DNA of 64,000 bases from Ruegeria halocynthiae (GCF_900106805.1 NZ_FNNP01000001.1:372001-436000); one strand, 5' to 3'; shown: positions 15,044 through 24,531, counted from the stretch's first letter. The notes: generated by a model from the sequence alone, not told the origin. A program made the numbers and translations.

Positions 15044-15692
15044 AGGATTTGACGACCTGCAGGAGCGGGGGGAGGCGCTGGGTGATGCGCTGGGGGACGC
15101 CGCGACCATGGCCTCGGCGTTTGATGGTCAGATGCGGCGGATCAAGGCTGCGTTTGAAGAGACCGGAAAGGATGTGGCCACGCTGGAGCGCGGCATGTCC
15201 GGCGGTCTGCGCAAGGCGTTTGATGGCGTGGTGCTGGATGGGATGAACCTGTCGGGGGCGCTGGACGTGCTGAAGAGTTCGATGATCCGTACGGCTTATA
15301 CTGCGGCGATCAAGCCGGTGACGGATCATTTCGGCGGGATGCTGGCAAATGGGGTTGGCGGTCTGGTGCAGGGGATTCTGCCGTTTGCGGATGGCGGCAG
15401 TTTTTCGCAAGGGCGCGTGATGCCGTTTGCCAATGGCGGCGTGGTCAGCAGCCCGACCATGTTCCCGATGCGAGGCGGCACCGGGTTGATGGGTGAGGCG
15501 GGTCCCGAGGCGATCATGCCGCTGGCGCGTGGCGCGGATGGCAAGCTGGGTGTTCGAACGCAGGGCGGTGGCCGGGCGGTCAACGTGGTGATGAATATCT
15601 CGACGCCCGATGTGCAGGGGTTCCGCCGCTCGCAGGGCCAGATCGCGGCGCAGATGAGCCGAGCCTTGGGTCGCGGCAATCGGAACAGATAA
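15030..15692 (+). CDS. g11: GTA tape measure protein (short)
   Basis: A 220-residue tape measure protein, very short for a siphovirus-like tail and consistent with the short GTA tail. The N-terminus is helical (DDLQERGEALGDALGDAATMASAFDGQMRRIKAAFEETG), followed by a hydrophobic Gly-rich section (FGGMLANGVGGLVQGILPFADGG) and the family's GTGLMGEAGPEAIMPLARGADGKLGV. The ATG at 15030 follows AGGAGAG and overlaps g10.1. Confidence 0.9.
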   Translation: MTDREGFDDLQERGEALGDALGDAATMASAFDGQMRRIKAAFEETGKDVATLERGMSGGLRKAFDGVVLDGMNLSGALDVLKSSMIRTAYTAAIKPVTDHFGGMLANGVGGLVQGILPFADGGSFSQGRVMPFANGGVVSSPTMFPMRGGTGLMGEAGPEAIMPLARGADGKLGVRTQGGGRAVNVVMNISTPDVQGFRRSQGQIAAQMSRALGRGNRNR

Positions 15693-15704
15693 GGGGAGCA
15701 GGTG

Positions 15705-16337
15705 ATGAATTTCCACGAGGTGAGATTTCCCGCCAGCCTGAGCTTTGGCTCGGTCGGGGGACCGGAACGGCGCACGGATATCGTGACGCTGGCCAACGGG
15801 TTTGAAGAACGCAACACGCCTTGGGCGCATTCGCGCAGGCGCTATGACGCGGGGCTGGGGATGCGGTCTTTGGATGATGTTGAAACGCTGATCTCGTTCT
15901 TCGAGGCGCGGCAGGGCCAGATGTTTGGGTTCCGCTGGAAAGACTGGTCGGATTTTAAATCCGGTGCGGCCTCGGTCGAGGTGGACAAGGGCGATCAGGT
16001 GATTGCGCGCGGGGATGGCGAAACGACCTCGTTTCAGTTGGTCAAGACCTATAGCTCGGGTGGTTTCAGCTATGTCAGACCTATTCTGAAACCAGTATTG
16101 GGGACCGTAAAGCTGGGTTTGGATCAGGACGCGCAGCGCGAGGGCGTGGACTTTGAGGTCGATCTTGTGACCGGGCGCGTGACCCTTACCACACCACCGC
16201 CCGAGCAGGTCGAGATCACCGCCGGGTTTGAGTTTGACGTGCCGGTACGGTTCGACACCGACAAGATCCAGACGAGTGTCGCCAGTTTTCAGGCCGGAGA
16301 TGTCCCGAACGTGCCGGTGGTCGAGGTGCGGGTCTGA
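15705..16337 (+). CDS. g12: GTA distal tail protein (DUF2460)
   Basis: A 210-residue DUF2460 protein, the distal tail ring joining tube and baseplate hub. FHEVRFPASLSFGSVGGPERRTDIVTLANGFEERNTPWAHSRRRYDAG and SFFEARQGQMFGFRWKDWSDFKS are diagnostic. The ATG at 15705 has GGGGAG 7 nt upstream; a GTG one codon earlier is also possible. The stop overlaps g13 by one base. Confidence 0.92.
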   Translation: MNFHEVRFPASLSFGSVGGPERRTDIVTLANGFEERNTPWAHSRRRYDAGLGMRSLDDVETLISFFEARQGQMFGFRWKDWSDFKSGAASVEVDKGDQVIARGDGETTSFQLVKTYSSGGFSYVRPILKPVLGTVKLGLDQDAQREGVDFEVDLVTGRVTLTTPPPEQVEITAGFEFDVPVRFDTDKIQTSVASFQAGDVPNVPVVEVRV

Positions 16338-17221
16338 TGAACGGAGCCAGACAAGCGCTGCAGGCGCATTTGCAGAGTGGATTGACCACGACATGCCGCT
16401 GCTGGGCGATCACACGCAGCGACGGACAGACCTTTGGTTTCACCGATCACGATATGGAGTTGAGTTTTGACGGGCTGGCGTTCAAGGCCAGCACCGGACT
16501 GACAGCAGCAGCAATCGAACAGGCAACCGGCCTGTCGATCGACAACACCGAGGCAATGGGTGCGTTGTCTGATGCCTCGGTCCGGGAAGAAGACATAGAG
16601 GCCGGCCGCTTTGACGGCGCAGAGGTGCGGGCCTGGTTGGTCAACTGGGCTGATGCTGCGCAGCGGATGCTGCAGTTTCGCGGCTCGATCGGAGAACTGC
16701 GTCGCGCAGGTGGGGCATTTCACGCGGAATTGCGTGGGCTGACCGACTTGCTGAACCGGCCATTGGGGCGGATTTATCAGAAGCCCTGTACGGCTGTGCT
16801 GGGGGATGGTGCGTGCCGTTTTGCCTTGGATACGCCTGGCTATCGTGCCGAGGCTGAAATTGATGCGCTGGACGGGGAGGTCCTGCGTTTGCGAGGTGCT
16901 GAGAGCTCTGACGGGGGGTGGTTCGAGCGGGACAGGTTGGATGTGCTGGACGGTGCCGCACAAGGCCTTTGGGCTTCGATCAAGCTGGATGAACAGGTCA
17001 AAGATGGGCGCAATGTCACGCTGTGGTCGTCGATTGGCGGCGGGCTGGCAGTAGGAGATCGAGTCCAACTGACCGCGGGTTGCGACAAACGCATGACCAC
17101 CTGTCGGTTGAAATTCAATAACATGCTGAATTTTCAAGGTTTCCCCGATCTGCCGCACGAGGACTGGGTTATGGCTGTTCCCAAGCGCAGCAGCCAACAC
17201 AAAGGGGGGAGCAGGCGGTGA
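16337..17221 (+). CDS. g13: GTA baseplate hub protein (DUF2163)
   Basis: A 294-residue DUF2163 hub protein. Published structural work on the R. capsulatus particle describes an iron-sulfur cluster in the hub; candidate ligands here are C151, C160, C249 and C256, in KPCTAVLGDGACRF and AGCDKRMTTCRLKF, with C20 and C22 additional. Other conserved parts are GFTDHDMELSFDG and the C-terminal FNNMLNFQGFPDLP. It overlaps g12 and g14 by one base each. Confidence 0.92.
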   Translation: MNGARQALQAHLQSGLTTTCRCWAITRSDGQTFGFTDHDMELSFDGLAFKASTGLTAAAIEQATGLSIDNTEAMGALSDASVREEDIEAGRFDGAEVRAWLVNWADAAQRMLQFRGSIGELRRAGGAFHAELRGLTDLLNRPLGRIYQKPCTAVLGDGACRFALDTPGYRAEAEIDALDGEVLRLRGAESSDGGWFERDRLDVLDGAAQGLWASIKLDEQVKDGRNVTLWSSIGGGLAVGDRVQLTAGCDKRMTTCRLKFNNMLNFQGFPDLPHEDWVMAVPKRSSQHKGGSRR

Positions 17222-17661
17222 TGCGGACAAAGCAAGATATCGTAAAAGAAGCGCGGGCATGGCTGGGTACGCCCTACGTGCATCAGGCGTCGGTGTGTGG
17301 TGCAGGTGCCGATTGCCTTGGCCTGCTGCGGGGCGTTTGGCGCAGCGTGATGGGGCATGAGCCCGAAGCGGTGCCGGTCTACAGCATGGACTGGTCAGAA
17401 CCACAGGGCGAGGAACGCATGTGGGCTGCTGCCCGCCGTCATCTGATTGAGAAATCACCCGAGAAGATGGCCAAGGGGGACGTGCTGTTGTTCCGGATGC
17501 GGGATGCGGCAGTTGCCAAACATCTGGGCATCGTCAGTGCCCGGGACCCAATGCGGTTCATCCACGCCTATACCGGGCATGGCGTTGTCGAAAACACGCT
17601 GAGCGAACCGTGGCGTCGCCGCGTTGTTGCCTGTTTCGAATTCCCGCTGGAGGACCTCTGA
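17221..17661 (+). CDS. g14: GTA NlpC/P60-family tail peptidase
   Basis: A 146-residue cell-wall peptidase thought to cut peptidoglycan cross-bridges during DNA entry. The catalytic Cys is C32 in GADCLGLLRGVW, and the His is H101 in AKHLGIV with H114 in FIHAYTGHGV as third residue. The ATG at 17221 overlaps the g13 stop; a GTG one codon upstream is an alternative. It overlaps g15 by one base. Confidence 0.92.
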   Translation: MRTKQDIVKEARAWLGTPYVHQASVCGAGADCLGLLRGVWRSVMGHEPEAVPVYSMDWSEPQGEERMWAAARRHLIEKSPEKMAKGDVLLFRMRDAAVAKHLGIVSARDPMRFIHAYTGHGVVENTLSEPWRRRVVACFEFPLEDL

Positions 17662-20600
17662 TGGCTACTATACTTCTGTCTGCCGCCGGTGCGGCAATTG
17701 GTGGCTCGATCGGCGGTTCGGTCGCAGGTCTGTCGACAGCGGTGATTGGACGCGCGGTAGGGGCGACGCTAGGGCGCGTGATCGACAACCGCTTGATGGC
17801 GAGCCAATCAGTGATGGGTGGCGGCAGCGAAGTGGTCGAGACCGGACGTTTGGATCGCTTTCGCCTGACTGAAACCGGCGAAGGAGCACCGGTTTCGACG
17901 GTGTTTGGCCGAATGCGGGTTGGAGGTCAGGTCATCTGGGCCTCGGATTTTCTGGAAACCCGATCTACCTCGACTTCGACGCAAACCTCGGGCGGAGGTG
18001 GAAGCGGCAAGGGGAAGCCAAAACCTGTTGAGGTCACGACGACAACAACAACGCACAGCTACAGCTATTCGGTGTCTCTGGCGATTGCTGTCGGCGCGGG
18101 CGCGGTTGCTGACATCACGCGCATCTGGGCGGATGGCGAGGAGGTTGAGCGCAGAACCTTGAACATGCGGATATATCGTGGCGATCACGAGCAACTACCT
18201 GATCCTTTGATCGAAGCGGTTGAGGGCGCAGGTACGGTTCCTGCCTATCGTGGCACTGCCTATGTGGTAATCGAAGATCTTGCGCTGGCCCCGTATGGTA
18301 ATCGCGTACCTCAATTCTCGTTCGAAGTGGTGCGACAGGAGCAGGACGCCATGCCGGATGCCGATGATGCGCTGTCGCGGATCATCAAGGGCGTAGCGCT
18401 GATGCCGGGGACGGGCGAGTACGCGCTGGCCTCAACTCAGGTGAATTACACCAAAGGTCGAGGTCGCAGCTGGGCGGCGAATGTTAATTCACCTTCGGGA
18501 AGGTCCGATCTTGTGACCTCGACCCGGGCGCTTGATAAAGAATTGCCGGGTTGCGAGGCGGCCTCGTTGATCGTGTCGTGGTTTGGTGATGATCTGCGCT
18601 GCGCCGAGTGCCAGATCCGCCCAAAGGTCGAGCGCAAAAATATCGAGGGCAAGAACATGCCCTGGAGTGTTTCGGGCTTGTCCCGTGCGGCGGCAGGGCA
18701 GGTGAAATGGGAGGATGGGCGCCCGGTCTATGGCGGCACCCCGGCTGACGCGGCAGTGGTGCAGGCGATCCGGCATCTGACGAGTTCTGGCAAGCGTGTC
18801 ATGTTCTATCCGTTCATCCTGATGGAGCAATCAGAAGGTAACGGCCTGCCTGATCCTTGGTCTGGTGCAAGCGATCAACCGCATCTGCCGTGGCGGGGGC
18901 GGATTACGCTGAGTGTGGCTCCGGGGCGGTCGGGGTCACCGGATCAGAGCGCGGATGCGGATGCACAGGTGGCGGCGTTCTTTGGAACTGCGCGCGCATC
19001 GCATTTTTCTGTTGGCAGCGGAACGGTGTCTTATAGCGGCCCCAATGAATGGGGATTGAGGCGCTTTATTTTGCATTACGCGGCCTTGTGCAAAGCGGCG
19101 GGCGGTGTGGATTCGTTCTGTATCGGGTCGGAAATGCGCGGTCTGACGCAAATCCGCGGGGCATCGGGTTTCGTGGCGGTTGCGGAATTGCGGTCTCTGG
19201 CTGCCGAAGTGCGTGCGATTTTAGGACCAGAGATCAAGATCGGATACGCCGCCGACTGGACCGAATATTTCGGGTATCAGCCGCAGGATGGCAGCGGTGA
19301 TCGGTACTTCCATCTCGACCCGCTTTGGGCGGATGAGAATATCGATTTCATCGGCATCGATAATTACATGCCGCTGTCGGATTGGCGTGACGGGGAAGCT
19401 CATCTTGATATCGAAACCTCGAACGGTTCGATCTATGATCTGGACTATCTGCGCGGCAATATCGAAGGCGGCGAGGGTTATGACTGGTACTATGCCTCAC
19501 CCGAGGAAGCCGAGGCGCAGATCAGAAGTCCGATCACCGATTATGCCCATGATGAACCATGGGTGTGGCGCTACAAGGATGTGCGCAACTGGTGGACAAA
19601 CCGACATCACGAGAGGATCGGAGGGGTGCGGCAGCAAACGCCCACGGACTGGGTGCCGGGGGCCAAGCCGATCTGGTTCACCGAACTGGGCTGTGCGGCC
19701 ATCGACAAGGGTACGAACCAGCCGAACAAGTTTCTGGATCCGAAATCGTCAGAATCAGATTTACCCAGCTATTCCAACGGTGTGCGGGACGATTTTATCA
19801 TGATTCAATACCTCAGAGCAGTTCTGGGGTATTGGGGTGATCCGCAGATCAACCCAGTGTCGGATATCTATGATGGTCCGATGGTTGACCTGTCGAACGC
19901 CTTTGTCTGGGCGTGGGACGCACGTCCGTTCCCGACATTTCCCAATCTGCGTTCGCAATGGTCTGACGGAGATAACTATGCGCGCGGGCATTGGTTGAAC
20001 GGACGGTCCGGGTCGCGGACCCTGGCCTCGGTTGTGACAGAGATCTGCCATGAGGCAGGCGTGACAGCGATTGATGTCTCCGAGCTCTATGGTGTGGTGC
20101 GGGGTTATGCGGTCGAGGACGTGATGAATGCGCGACAGGCGTTGCAACCGCTGATGCTGCGCTATGGGTTTGATGCAATCGAACGGGATGGGGTGTTGGT
20201 GTTCAGAACCCGCGATGGGCGTCAAGCGCATGATCTGGATCCTGAACAGATTGCGATCAGTTCGGATATCGACGGGACGGTGGAACACCGTCGCGAGGCT
20301 GAGGCAGAGATGACCGGACGTGTCCGATTACGATTTGTCCAGTCGGATGCGGACCATGATGTGGTCGCTGAAGAAGTCGTCTTGCCAGACGACAGAACCC
20401 ACGCGGTTGCGGTTAATGAAATGCCGTTGTCGATGACCCGCGCCGAAGGGCGTCAGACGGTCGAGCGCTGGCTGAGCGAATCCCGGATCTCGCGCGAGAC
20501 GGCCCGGTTTGCGCTGCCACCGTCGCTGTTGAATGTCGGGGCAGGAGACGTGGTGCGTCTGCCCGATGCCGGGAACGGAACGCTGTATCGGATCGACCGG

Positions 20601-21641
20601 CTGGAACAGGCTGAGATGCAGCTGGCGGATGCGGTGCGGATTGAGCCCGGCGTCTACACGCCATCCGAAGTGCAGGATGACGTGGCAGCGGCCAAGCCGT
20701 TTATCGCTCCGGTGCCGGTTCTGCCGGTGTTTATGGATCTGCCGCTGATCACCGGATCCGAAGCGCCCCATGCGCCGTATCTGGCGATTTCGGCTGAGCC
20801 CTGGCCCGGAAGCGTGGCCGTATATTCGGCGGCACAGGATGAGGACTACACGCTGCATCAGGTGATCGCGGGGCAGGCTGTGATTGGTTTCACCGAAACC
20901 CCGCTGCGGCGCACCGGAGCTGGCCTTTGGGACGAAGGCGCCGCATTGCGGGTCAATCTGATCGATGGAGTGTTGGAGTCGCGCGCCCGCTCAGCACTTC
21001 TGAGTGGTGCCAATCTGGCCGCGATTGGTGACGGAACGCCAGGCAATTGGGAAGTGTTTCAGTTTTCTGAGGCGACTTTGCAGGAGGCTGGCATATACAA
21101 CCTGTCGGGTCGATTGCGTGGGCAGCTGGGGACAGATGCATTGATGCCCGATGTTTGGCCTGAAGGGTCAATATTTGTGCTGCTGGATGAAAGAGTCTAT
21201 CAGACTGGGCTGCTGCGCACCGAACGCCGCGTGGCCAAGCATTACCGCATCGGCCCCGCAACGCGAGGTTATGAGGATCCGGCTTATGTGCATATGGTCG
21301 AAGCCTTCGATGGAAACGGGCTGAGGCCCTATGCGCCAGCGCACCTGCGAGTTTTTGCGTCGGCTGTTGGTGACGACATTTCATGGGTGCGTCGGACGCG
21401 ATTGGATGGCGAAGACTGGGGCGGGCTTGAGGTGCCGCTGGGGGAAGAAAGTGAATCCTACTTAATTCGCCTATTCTCCGAGGGTGCTTTGCTGCGCGAG
21501 ACGATCACCAGCGCACCGAATTGGCAGTATTCCGCTGCGATGAAATCAGAGGATGGGTTGACGGGGGCCTACGACATCGCGGTCGCGCAGGTTTCAGCCT
21601 CCTTTGGGCCCGGTGCATTCGCCTGGCATTCGGTAGGCTAG
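17661..21641 (+). CDS. g15: GTA host-specificity protein with TIM-barrel domain
   Basis: A 1326-residue protein, the largest in the window and the tip of the GTA tail that contacts recipient cells. An N-terminal Gly/Ala-rich segment (AAGAAIGGSIGGSVAGLSTAV) resembles phage tail tip proteins. A central GTA TIM-barrel, glycoside-hydrolase-like domain spans about 430-760, with GSEMRG, GYAADWTEYFGY, DFIGIDNYMPLSDWRDG and IWFTELGCAAIDKG, the two Glu in acid/base-like positions. A phage-tail (Phage-tail_3-like) region follows. The length is close to R. capsulatus g15 and no frameshift is seen. Confidence 0.95.
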   Translation: MATILLSAAGAAIGGSIGGSVAGLSTAVIGRAVGATLGRVIDNRLMASQSVMGGGSEVVETGRLDRFRLTETGEGAPVSTVFGRMRVGGQVIWASDFLETRSTSTSTQTSGGGGSGKGKPKPVEVTTTTTTHSYSYSVSLAIAVGAGAVADITRIWADGEEVERRTLNMRIYRGDHEQLPDPLIEAVEGAGTVPAYRGTAYVVIEDLALAPYGNRVPQFSFEVVRQEQDAMPDADDALSRIIKGVALMPGTGEYALASTQVNYTKGRGRSWAANVNSPSGRSDLVTSTRALDKELPGCEAASLIVSWFGDDLRCAECQIRPKVERKNIEGKNMPWSVSGLSRAAAGQVKWEDGRPVYGGTPADAAVVQAIRHLTSSGKRVMFYPFILMEQSEGNGLPDPWSGASDQPHLPWRGRITLSVAPGRSGSPDQSADADAQVAAFFGTARASHFSVGSGTVSYSGPNEWGLRRFILHYAALCKAAGGVDSFCIGSEMRGLTQIRGASGFVAVAELRSLAAEVRAILGPEIKIGYAADWTEYFGYQPQDGSGDRYFHLDPLWADENIDFIGIDNYMPLSDWRDGEAHLDIETSNGSIYDLDYLRGNIEGGEGYDWYYASPEEAEAQIRSPITDYAHDEPWVWRYKDVRNWWTNRHHERIGGVRQQTPTDWVPGAKPIWFTELGCAAIDKGTNQPNKFLDPKSSESDLPSYSNGVRDDFIMIQYLRAVLGYWGDPQINPVSDIYDGPMVDLSNAFVWAWDARPFPTFPNLRSQWSDGDNYARGHWLNGRSGSRTLASVVTEICHEAGVTAIDVSELYGVVRGYAVEDVMNARQALQPLMLRYGFDAIERDGVLVFRTRDGRQAHDLDPEQIAISSDIDGTVEHRREAEAEMTGRVRLRFVQSDADHDVVAEEVVLPDDRTHAVAVNEMPLSMTRAEGRQTVERWLSESRISRETARFALPPSLLNVGAGDVVRLPDAGNGTLYRIDRLEQAEMQLADAVRIEPGVYTPSEVQDDVAAAKPFIAPVPVLPVFMDLPLITGSEAPHAPYLAISAEPWPGSVAVYSAAQDEDYTLHQVIAGQAVIGFTETPLRRTGAGLWDEGAALRVNLIDGVLESRARSALLSGANLAAIGDGTPGNWEVFQFSEATLQEAGIYNLSGRLRGQLGTDALMPDVWPEGSIFVLLDERVYQTGLLRTERRVAKHYRIGPATRGYEDPAYVHMVEAFDGNGLRPYAPAHLRVFASAVGDDISWVRRTRLDGEDWGGLEVPLGEESESYLIRLFSEGALLRETITSAPNWQYSAAMKSEDGLTGAYDIAVAQVSASFGPGAFAWHSVG

Positions 21642-21648
21642 GGCCATC

Positions 21649-21945
21649 GTGCGACCAATCCTGCACGGAGACATCAGCGCGGCGGCGCGGGCTTTGCTGG
21701 TCGCGCCGCCGCCCGAGCGCGATCTGCTGAGTGCCCGCATGATCGCCGAGGCCGAACTGGCCGATCAGCATGTCGCCCGGACAGGTCGGTTGCATCCTGT
21801 TTATGGAAACGGCTCGCTGATGGCGGCCGCGCGTTGTCGCCCTCTGGCAGATGAGCCCAATTTCGATGACCCGCAATATTGCCAGTGTTTCGAGATGGTT
21901 CTGCGCAAATTGATCCGATATCACATCAGCCGGACGCGCAGCTGA
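21649..21945 (+). CDS. Conserved GTA-associated protein downstream of g15
   Basis: A 98-residue protein starting at a GTG (21649), 7 nt after g15, so almost certainly cotranscribed. The sequence RPILHGDISAAARALLVAPPPERDLLSARMIAEAELADQHVARTGRLHPVYGNGSLMAAARCRP resembles the small gene that follows g15 in many Rhodobacteraceae GTA clusters. Its function is unknown to me. Its end overlaps the convergent DksA-like gene by 20 nt. Confidence 0.7.
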   Translation: MRPILHGDISAAARALLVAPPPERDLLSARMIAEAELADQHVARTGRLHPVYGNGSLMAAARCRPLADEPNFDDPQYCQCFEMVLRKLIRYHISRTRS

Positions 21946-22264
21946 CGCATTTGGAGGCGGCAAGGTCTAGTTCCAGCCGTCCTTGTGCAATCTCCTCACC
22001 ACAATCTTCGCAATAGCCAAATTCATTCTCTTCCATCCGGATCAGCGCGGCCTGAAGTCGATGCTTTTCGGTGTCGCGCCGGACTTGCTGAGCCTTTGCC
22101 ATCGCCTGATTTTGCAAGGCGTCCATCCGGCTGAGTCGTCCAACCGCCTGCTGATCCAGTTCCACTACCGATTGCGCCTCGTGACCAGCGGCTGACTGTG
22201 CGGCCAGATCGCTCAGGCGCTGGTGAATAAGCTGCCGGAAATGCTGCAATTCTGCTGAGTTCAT
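21926..22264 (-). CDS. TraR/DksA-family zinc-finger protein
   Basis: A 112-residue protein with an N-terminal coiled-coil-forming stretch (ELQHFRQLIHQRLSDLAAQS ... VGRLSRMDALQNQAMAKAQQVRRDTEKHRLQAALIRMEE) and the four-Cys zinc finger CEDC-x17-CVSC at the end. DksA proteins insert into the RNA polymerase secondary channel and cooperate with ppGpp. It is shorter than E. coli DksA (151 residues), like the small alphaproteobacterial DksA paralogues. It converges on the last GTA-associated gene, overlapping it by 20 nt; a role in GTA control is only a guess. Confidence 0.85.
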   Translation of the reverse strand: MNSAELQHFRQLIHQRLSDLAAQSAAGHEAQSVVELDQQAVGRLSRMDALQNQAMAKAQQVRRDTEKHRLQAALIRMEENEFGYCEDCGEEIAQGRLELDLAASKCVSCASG

Positions 22265-22350
22265 TTTTTGTTGTTGTGCATATCAAGGGTTTGCGTTTGG
22301 TGTTTTTACCACTAGATGGCTATTCTAAGCGCAGTAAAGGATGAAAAGCC

Positions 22351-23160
22351 ATGTTTGAAACGCGCAGCCAAGTGACACCTGTGGACCCGGTTTGGGATCG
22401 CATCACATCCGAGGCTCATGCCGCCGTCGAGACAGAGCCGCTGATGGGCGGGTTGGTGCACGCCTGTATCCTGCACCACCGCAGCCTGGAGAGGGCGTTG
22501 TCCTATCGTATCTCGGCTAAGCTTTGCTCGAACGAGATGTCGATGATGGTGCTACGCGAGATCGTGGATGAGGCCTATGCCGATGACAAGGCGTTGATCG
22601 AAGCCGCACGCGCCGACCTGATGGCCGTCTATGAACGCGATCCAGCGTGCCACCGTCTGTTGCAGCCGATCCTATACTTCAAAGGCTATCAGGCGATGCA
22701 GGCCTATCGTGTGGCCCATTGGCTATGGAACAAGGGACGGCATGATCTGGCCTATTTCCTTCAGATGCGATCATCCGAGATTTTCGGGATCGACGTCCAT
22801 CCCGCAGCCCGGATCGGTAAAGGGATCATGATCGATCATGCACATTCCATTGTGATCGGTGAGACCGCAATTGTCGGTGATAATGTTTCAATGTTGCATT
22901 CGGTGACACTGGGCGGGACAGGCAAAGAAGAAGAACAGCGCCATCCCACGATTGGGGACGGCGTTCTGATCGGTGCCGGCGCCAAGGTTCTGGGCAATAT
23001 CGAGGTTGGCCATTGCAGCCGTATCGCTGCCGGTTCAGTGGTTTTGCAAAAAGTGCCTCCTTGCACGACGGTTGCGGGCATTCCCGCTAAGATCGTTGGG
23101 GAAGCTGGGTGTGATCAACCTTCGATCTCAATGGATCATATGCTGGGCAAGGACCAGTAG
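22351..23160 (+). CDS. cysE: Serine O-acetyltransferase
   Basis: A 269-residue CysE that makes O-acetylserine from serine and acetyl-CoA, the first step of cysteine synthesis. The helical N-terminal SATase domain (AHAAVETEPLMGGLVHACILHHRSLERALSYRIS) is followed by the left-handed beta helix built from hexapeptide repeats (GIDVHPAARIGKGIMIDHAHSIVIGETAIVGDNVSMLHSVTLGGTG), containing the catalytic His of IDHAH. The C-terminal tail after GIPAKIVG may mediate feedback or CysK binding. It is a single gene with a strong terminator. Confidence 0.96.
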   Translation: MFETRSQVTPVDPVWDRITSEAHAAVETEPLMGGLVHACILHHRSLERALSYRISAKLCSNEMSMMVLREIVDEAYADDKALIEAARADLMAVYERDPACHRLLQPILYFKGYQAMQAYRVAHWLWNKGRHDLAYFLQMRSSEIFGIDVHPAARIGKGIMIDHAHSIVIGETAIVGDNVSMLHSVTLGGTGKEEEQRHPTIGDGVLIGAGAKVLGNIEVGHCSRIAAGSVVLQKVPPCTTVAGIPAKIVGEAGCDQPSISMDHMLGKDQ

Positions 23161-23175
23161 TGTGATTGAATTAAG

Positions 23176-23208
23176 AAAGGCCGTCTTGAACAACAAGGCG
23201 GCCTTTTT
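23176..23208 (+). terminator. Rho-independent terminator after cysE
   Basis: AAAGGCCG with TCTTG pairs with CAAGG and CGGCCTTT across AACAA, followed by five T. It also separates cysE from the convergent pdh operon. Confidence 0.85.
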
Positions 23209-23228
23209 CTGTTCCAGGTCGGTGTGGT

Positions 23229-24530
23229 TTAAGCCAACATGACCATTGGATTTTCCAGATTTTCGACAATGGCTTGCAATAACTGAGCGCCCAGAGCGCC
23301 GTCGATGACCCGGTGATCAACCGACATGGTGACGGACATGACGGTTGCGACCGTCAGCTCTCCGTCTTCACCCACGACGGGTTTCTTGATGCCTGTACCA
23401 ACGGCCAAAATACCTGCGTGCGGCGGGTTCACGATAGCGTCGAAATTGTCGATGCCAAACATGCCGAGGTTCGAGACTGCAAACGTTCCCCCCTGATATT
23501 CATGCGGGGCCAGTTTACGCTCACGTGCGCGGCCAGCGAGGTCTTTCATCTCGGTCGACAAAGCAGACAGCGACTTGGTATCGGCATCTTGCAGAACCGG
23601 AGTGAACAATCCGCCCTCGATGGCGACGGCAACGGCCACATCCGAGGGTTTCAGTTGCAGCACCCGGTCGCCCGCCCAGACGGCGTTGCATTCGGGAACC
23701 TGTTGCAGTGCGTTGGCGACTGCCTTGATGATGAAGTCATTGACGCTGAGCTTCACACCCCGGCCTTCGAGTTGCTTGTTCAGCTGACTGCGGAACTTCA
23801 GTAGTGCGTCCAGCTTGATATCGCGGCGCAGGTAGAAATGCGGGATGGTCTGTTTGGCCTCGGACAGACGCGCGGCGATGATTTTGCGCATTCCGTCGAG
23901 TTTGACTTCTTCGTAGTCGCGACCCTCGTACATTTTGGCCACGGCGTCTGCCGATGGACCAGCTGGAGCGGTAGCGGGGGCGGGTACGGCCGCGGGCTGT
24001 ACAGGTGCTATTGCCGGAGCGGTTGCAGAGGCGCCTTCAACATCTGCTTTGACGATACGGCCATGCGGGCCAGAACCTGCAATCTGTGTGAGATCGAGAC
24101 CTTTCTGCGCGGCAGTACGACGGGCCAGAGGTGAGGCAAATATACGTCCTCCATCGGCCTTGGCAGGAGCTGCCGGAGCAGAGGCGGGCGCCTCGGATGC
24201 CGCTGGCGCGGCGACCTCGTTGCCCGCGGCGGCTGGTGCCGCCTCTGGCGCTTTGGCTGGCGTTGCCGCGATATCACCGGCGCTTTCGCCGTCTTCCAGC
24301 AGAACCGCGATGGCGGTGTTGACCTTGACGCTTTCGGTGCCTTCAGGGATCAGGATCTTGCCGATGGTGCCTTCGTCAACGGCTTCGAACTCCATCGTGG
24401 CCTTGTCGGTTTCAATCTCGGCCAGCAGGTCACCCGAAGAGACGGTATCGCCCTCTTTCACCAGCCATTTTGCAAGAGTGCCTTCCTCCATCGTCGGGGA
24501 CAGGGCGGGCATCAGGATTTCGGTGGGCAT
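23229..24530 (-). CDS. pdhC: Pyruvate dehydrogenase E2, dihydrolipoamide acetyltransferase
   Basis: A 433-residue E2 core protein that transfers the acetyl group from lipoyl to CoA. Domains in order: lipoyl (1-80, lipoyl Lys K43 in ETDKATME), Ala/Pro-rich linker, peripheral-subunit-binding domain (about 130-170, [34 protein letters not shown]), a second Ala/Pro linker, and the catalytic domain with H406 and D410 in VDHRVIDG. The ATG at 24530 has GAGGAG upstream and lies one base after the DUF5076 stop. It is the last gene of the pdh operon. E3 (lpd) is about 18 kb away. Confidence 0.96.
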   Translation of the reverse strand: MPTEILMPALSPTMEEGTLAKWLVKEGDTVSSGDLLAEIETDKATMEFEAVDEGTIGKILIPEGTESVKVNTAIAVLLEDGESAGDIAATPAKAPEAAPAAAGNEVAAPAASEAPASAPAAPAKADGGRIFASPLARRTAAQKGLDLTQIAGSGPHGRIVKADVEGASATAPAIAPVQPAAVPAPATAPAGPSADAVAKMYEGRDYEEVKLDGMRKIIAARLSEAKQTIPHFYLRRDIKLDALLKFRSQLNKQLEGRGVKLSVNDFIIKAVANALQQVPECNAVWAGDRVLQLKPSDVAVAVAIEGGLFTPVLQDADTKSLSALSTEMKDLAGRARERKLAPHEYQGGTFAVSNLGMFGIDNFDAIVNPPHAGILAVGTGIKKPVVGEDGELTVATVMSVTMSVDHRVIDGALGAQLLQAIVENLENPMVMLA

Positions 24531-24531
24531 C

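Larger units (their letters stand above)
6551..21945 (+). mobile_element. Gene transfer agent (RcGTA-like) structural cluster
   Basis: All genes of the Rhodobacter capsulatus type GTA structural operon appear in canonical order on one strand: g1 and g2 (terminase), g3 portal, g3.5, g4 protease, g5 capsid, g6-g8 adaptors, g9 tail tube, g10/g10.1 chaperones, g11 tape measure, g12 distal tail, g13 hub, g14 peptidase, g15 host specificity, and the conserved downstream gene. None appears broken. There is no integrase, replication gene or lysis gene, as expected for a domesticated GTA that packages random host DNA rather than its own genome. Most junctions overlap by 1-8 nt. The only break is an insert between g2 and g3. 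Confidence 0.95.

Noticed and set aside
14913-16394. Open frame of 493 codons on the minus strand
   Set aside because: It is fully antisense to g11 and g12, rich in His, Arg and Pro as expected from the complement of GC-rich codons, and matches no protein type.
16289-17458. Open frame of 389 codons on the minus strand
   Set aside because: Antisense to g13 and g14; low-complexity composition and no ribosome site.
6551-21945. Calling the phage-like cluster an inducible prophage
   Set aside because: No integrase, repressor, replication, lysis genes or attachment sites, and gene order and sizes match a GTA rather than a phage.
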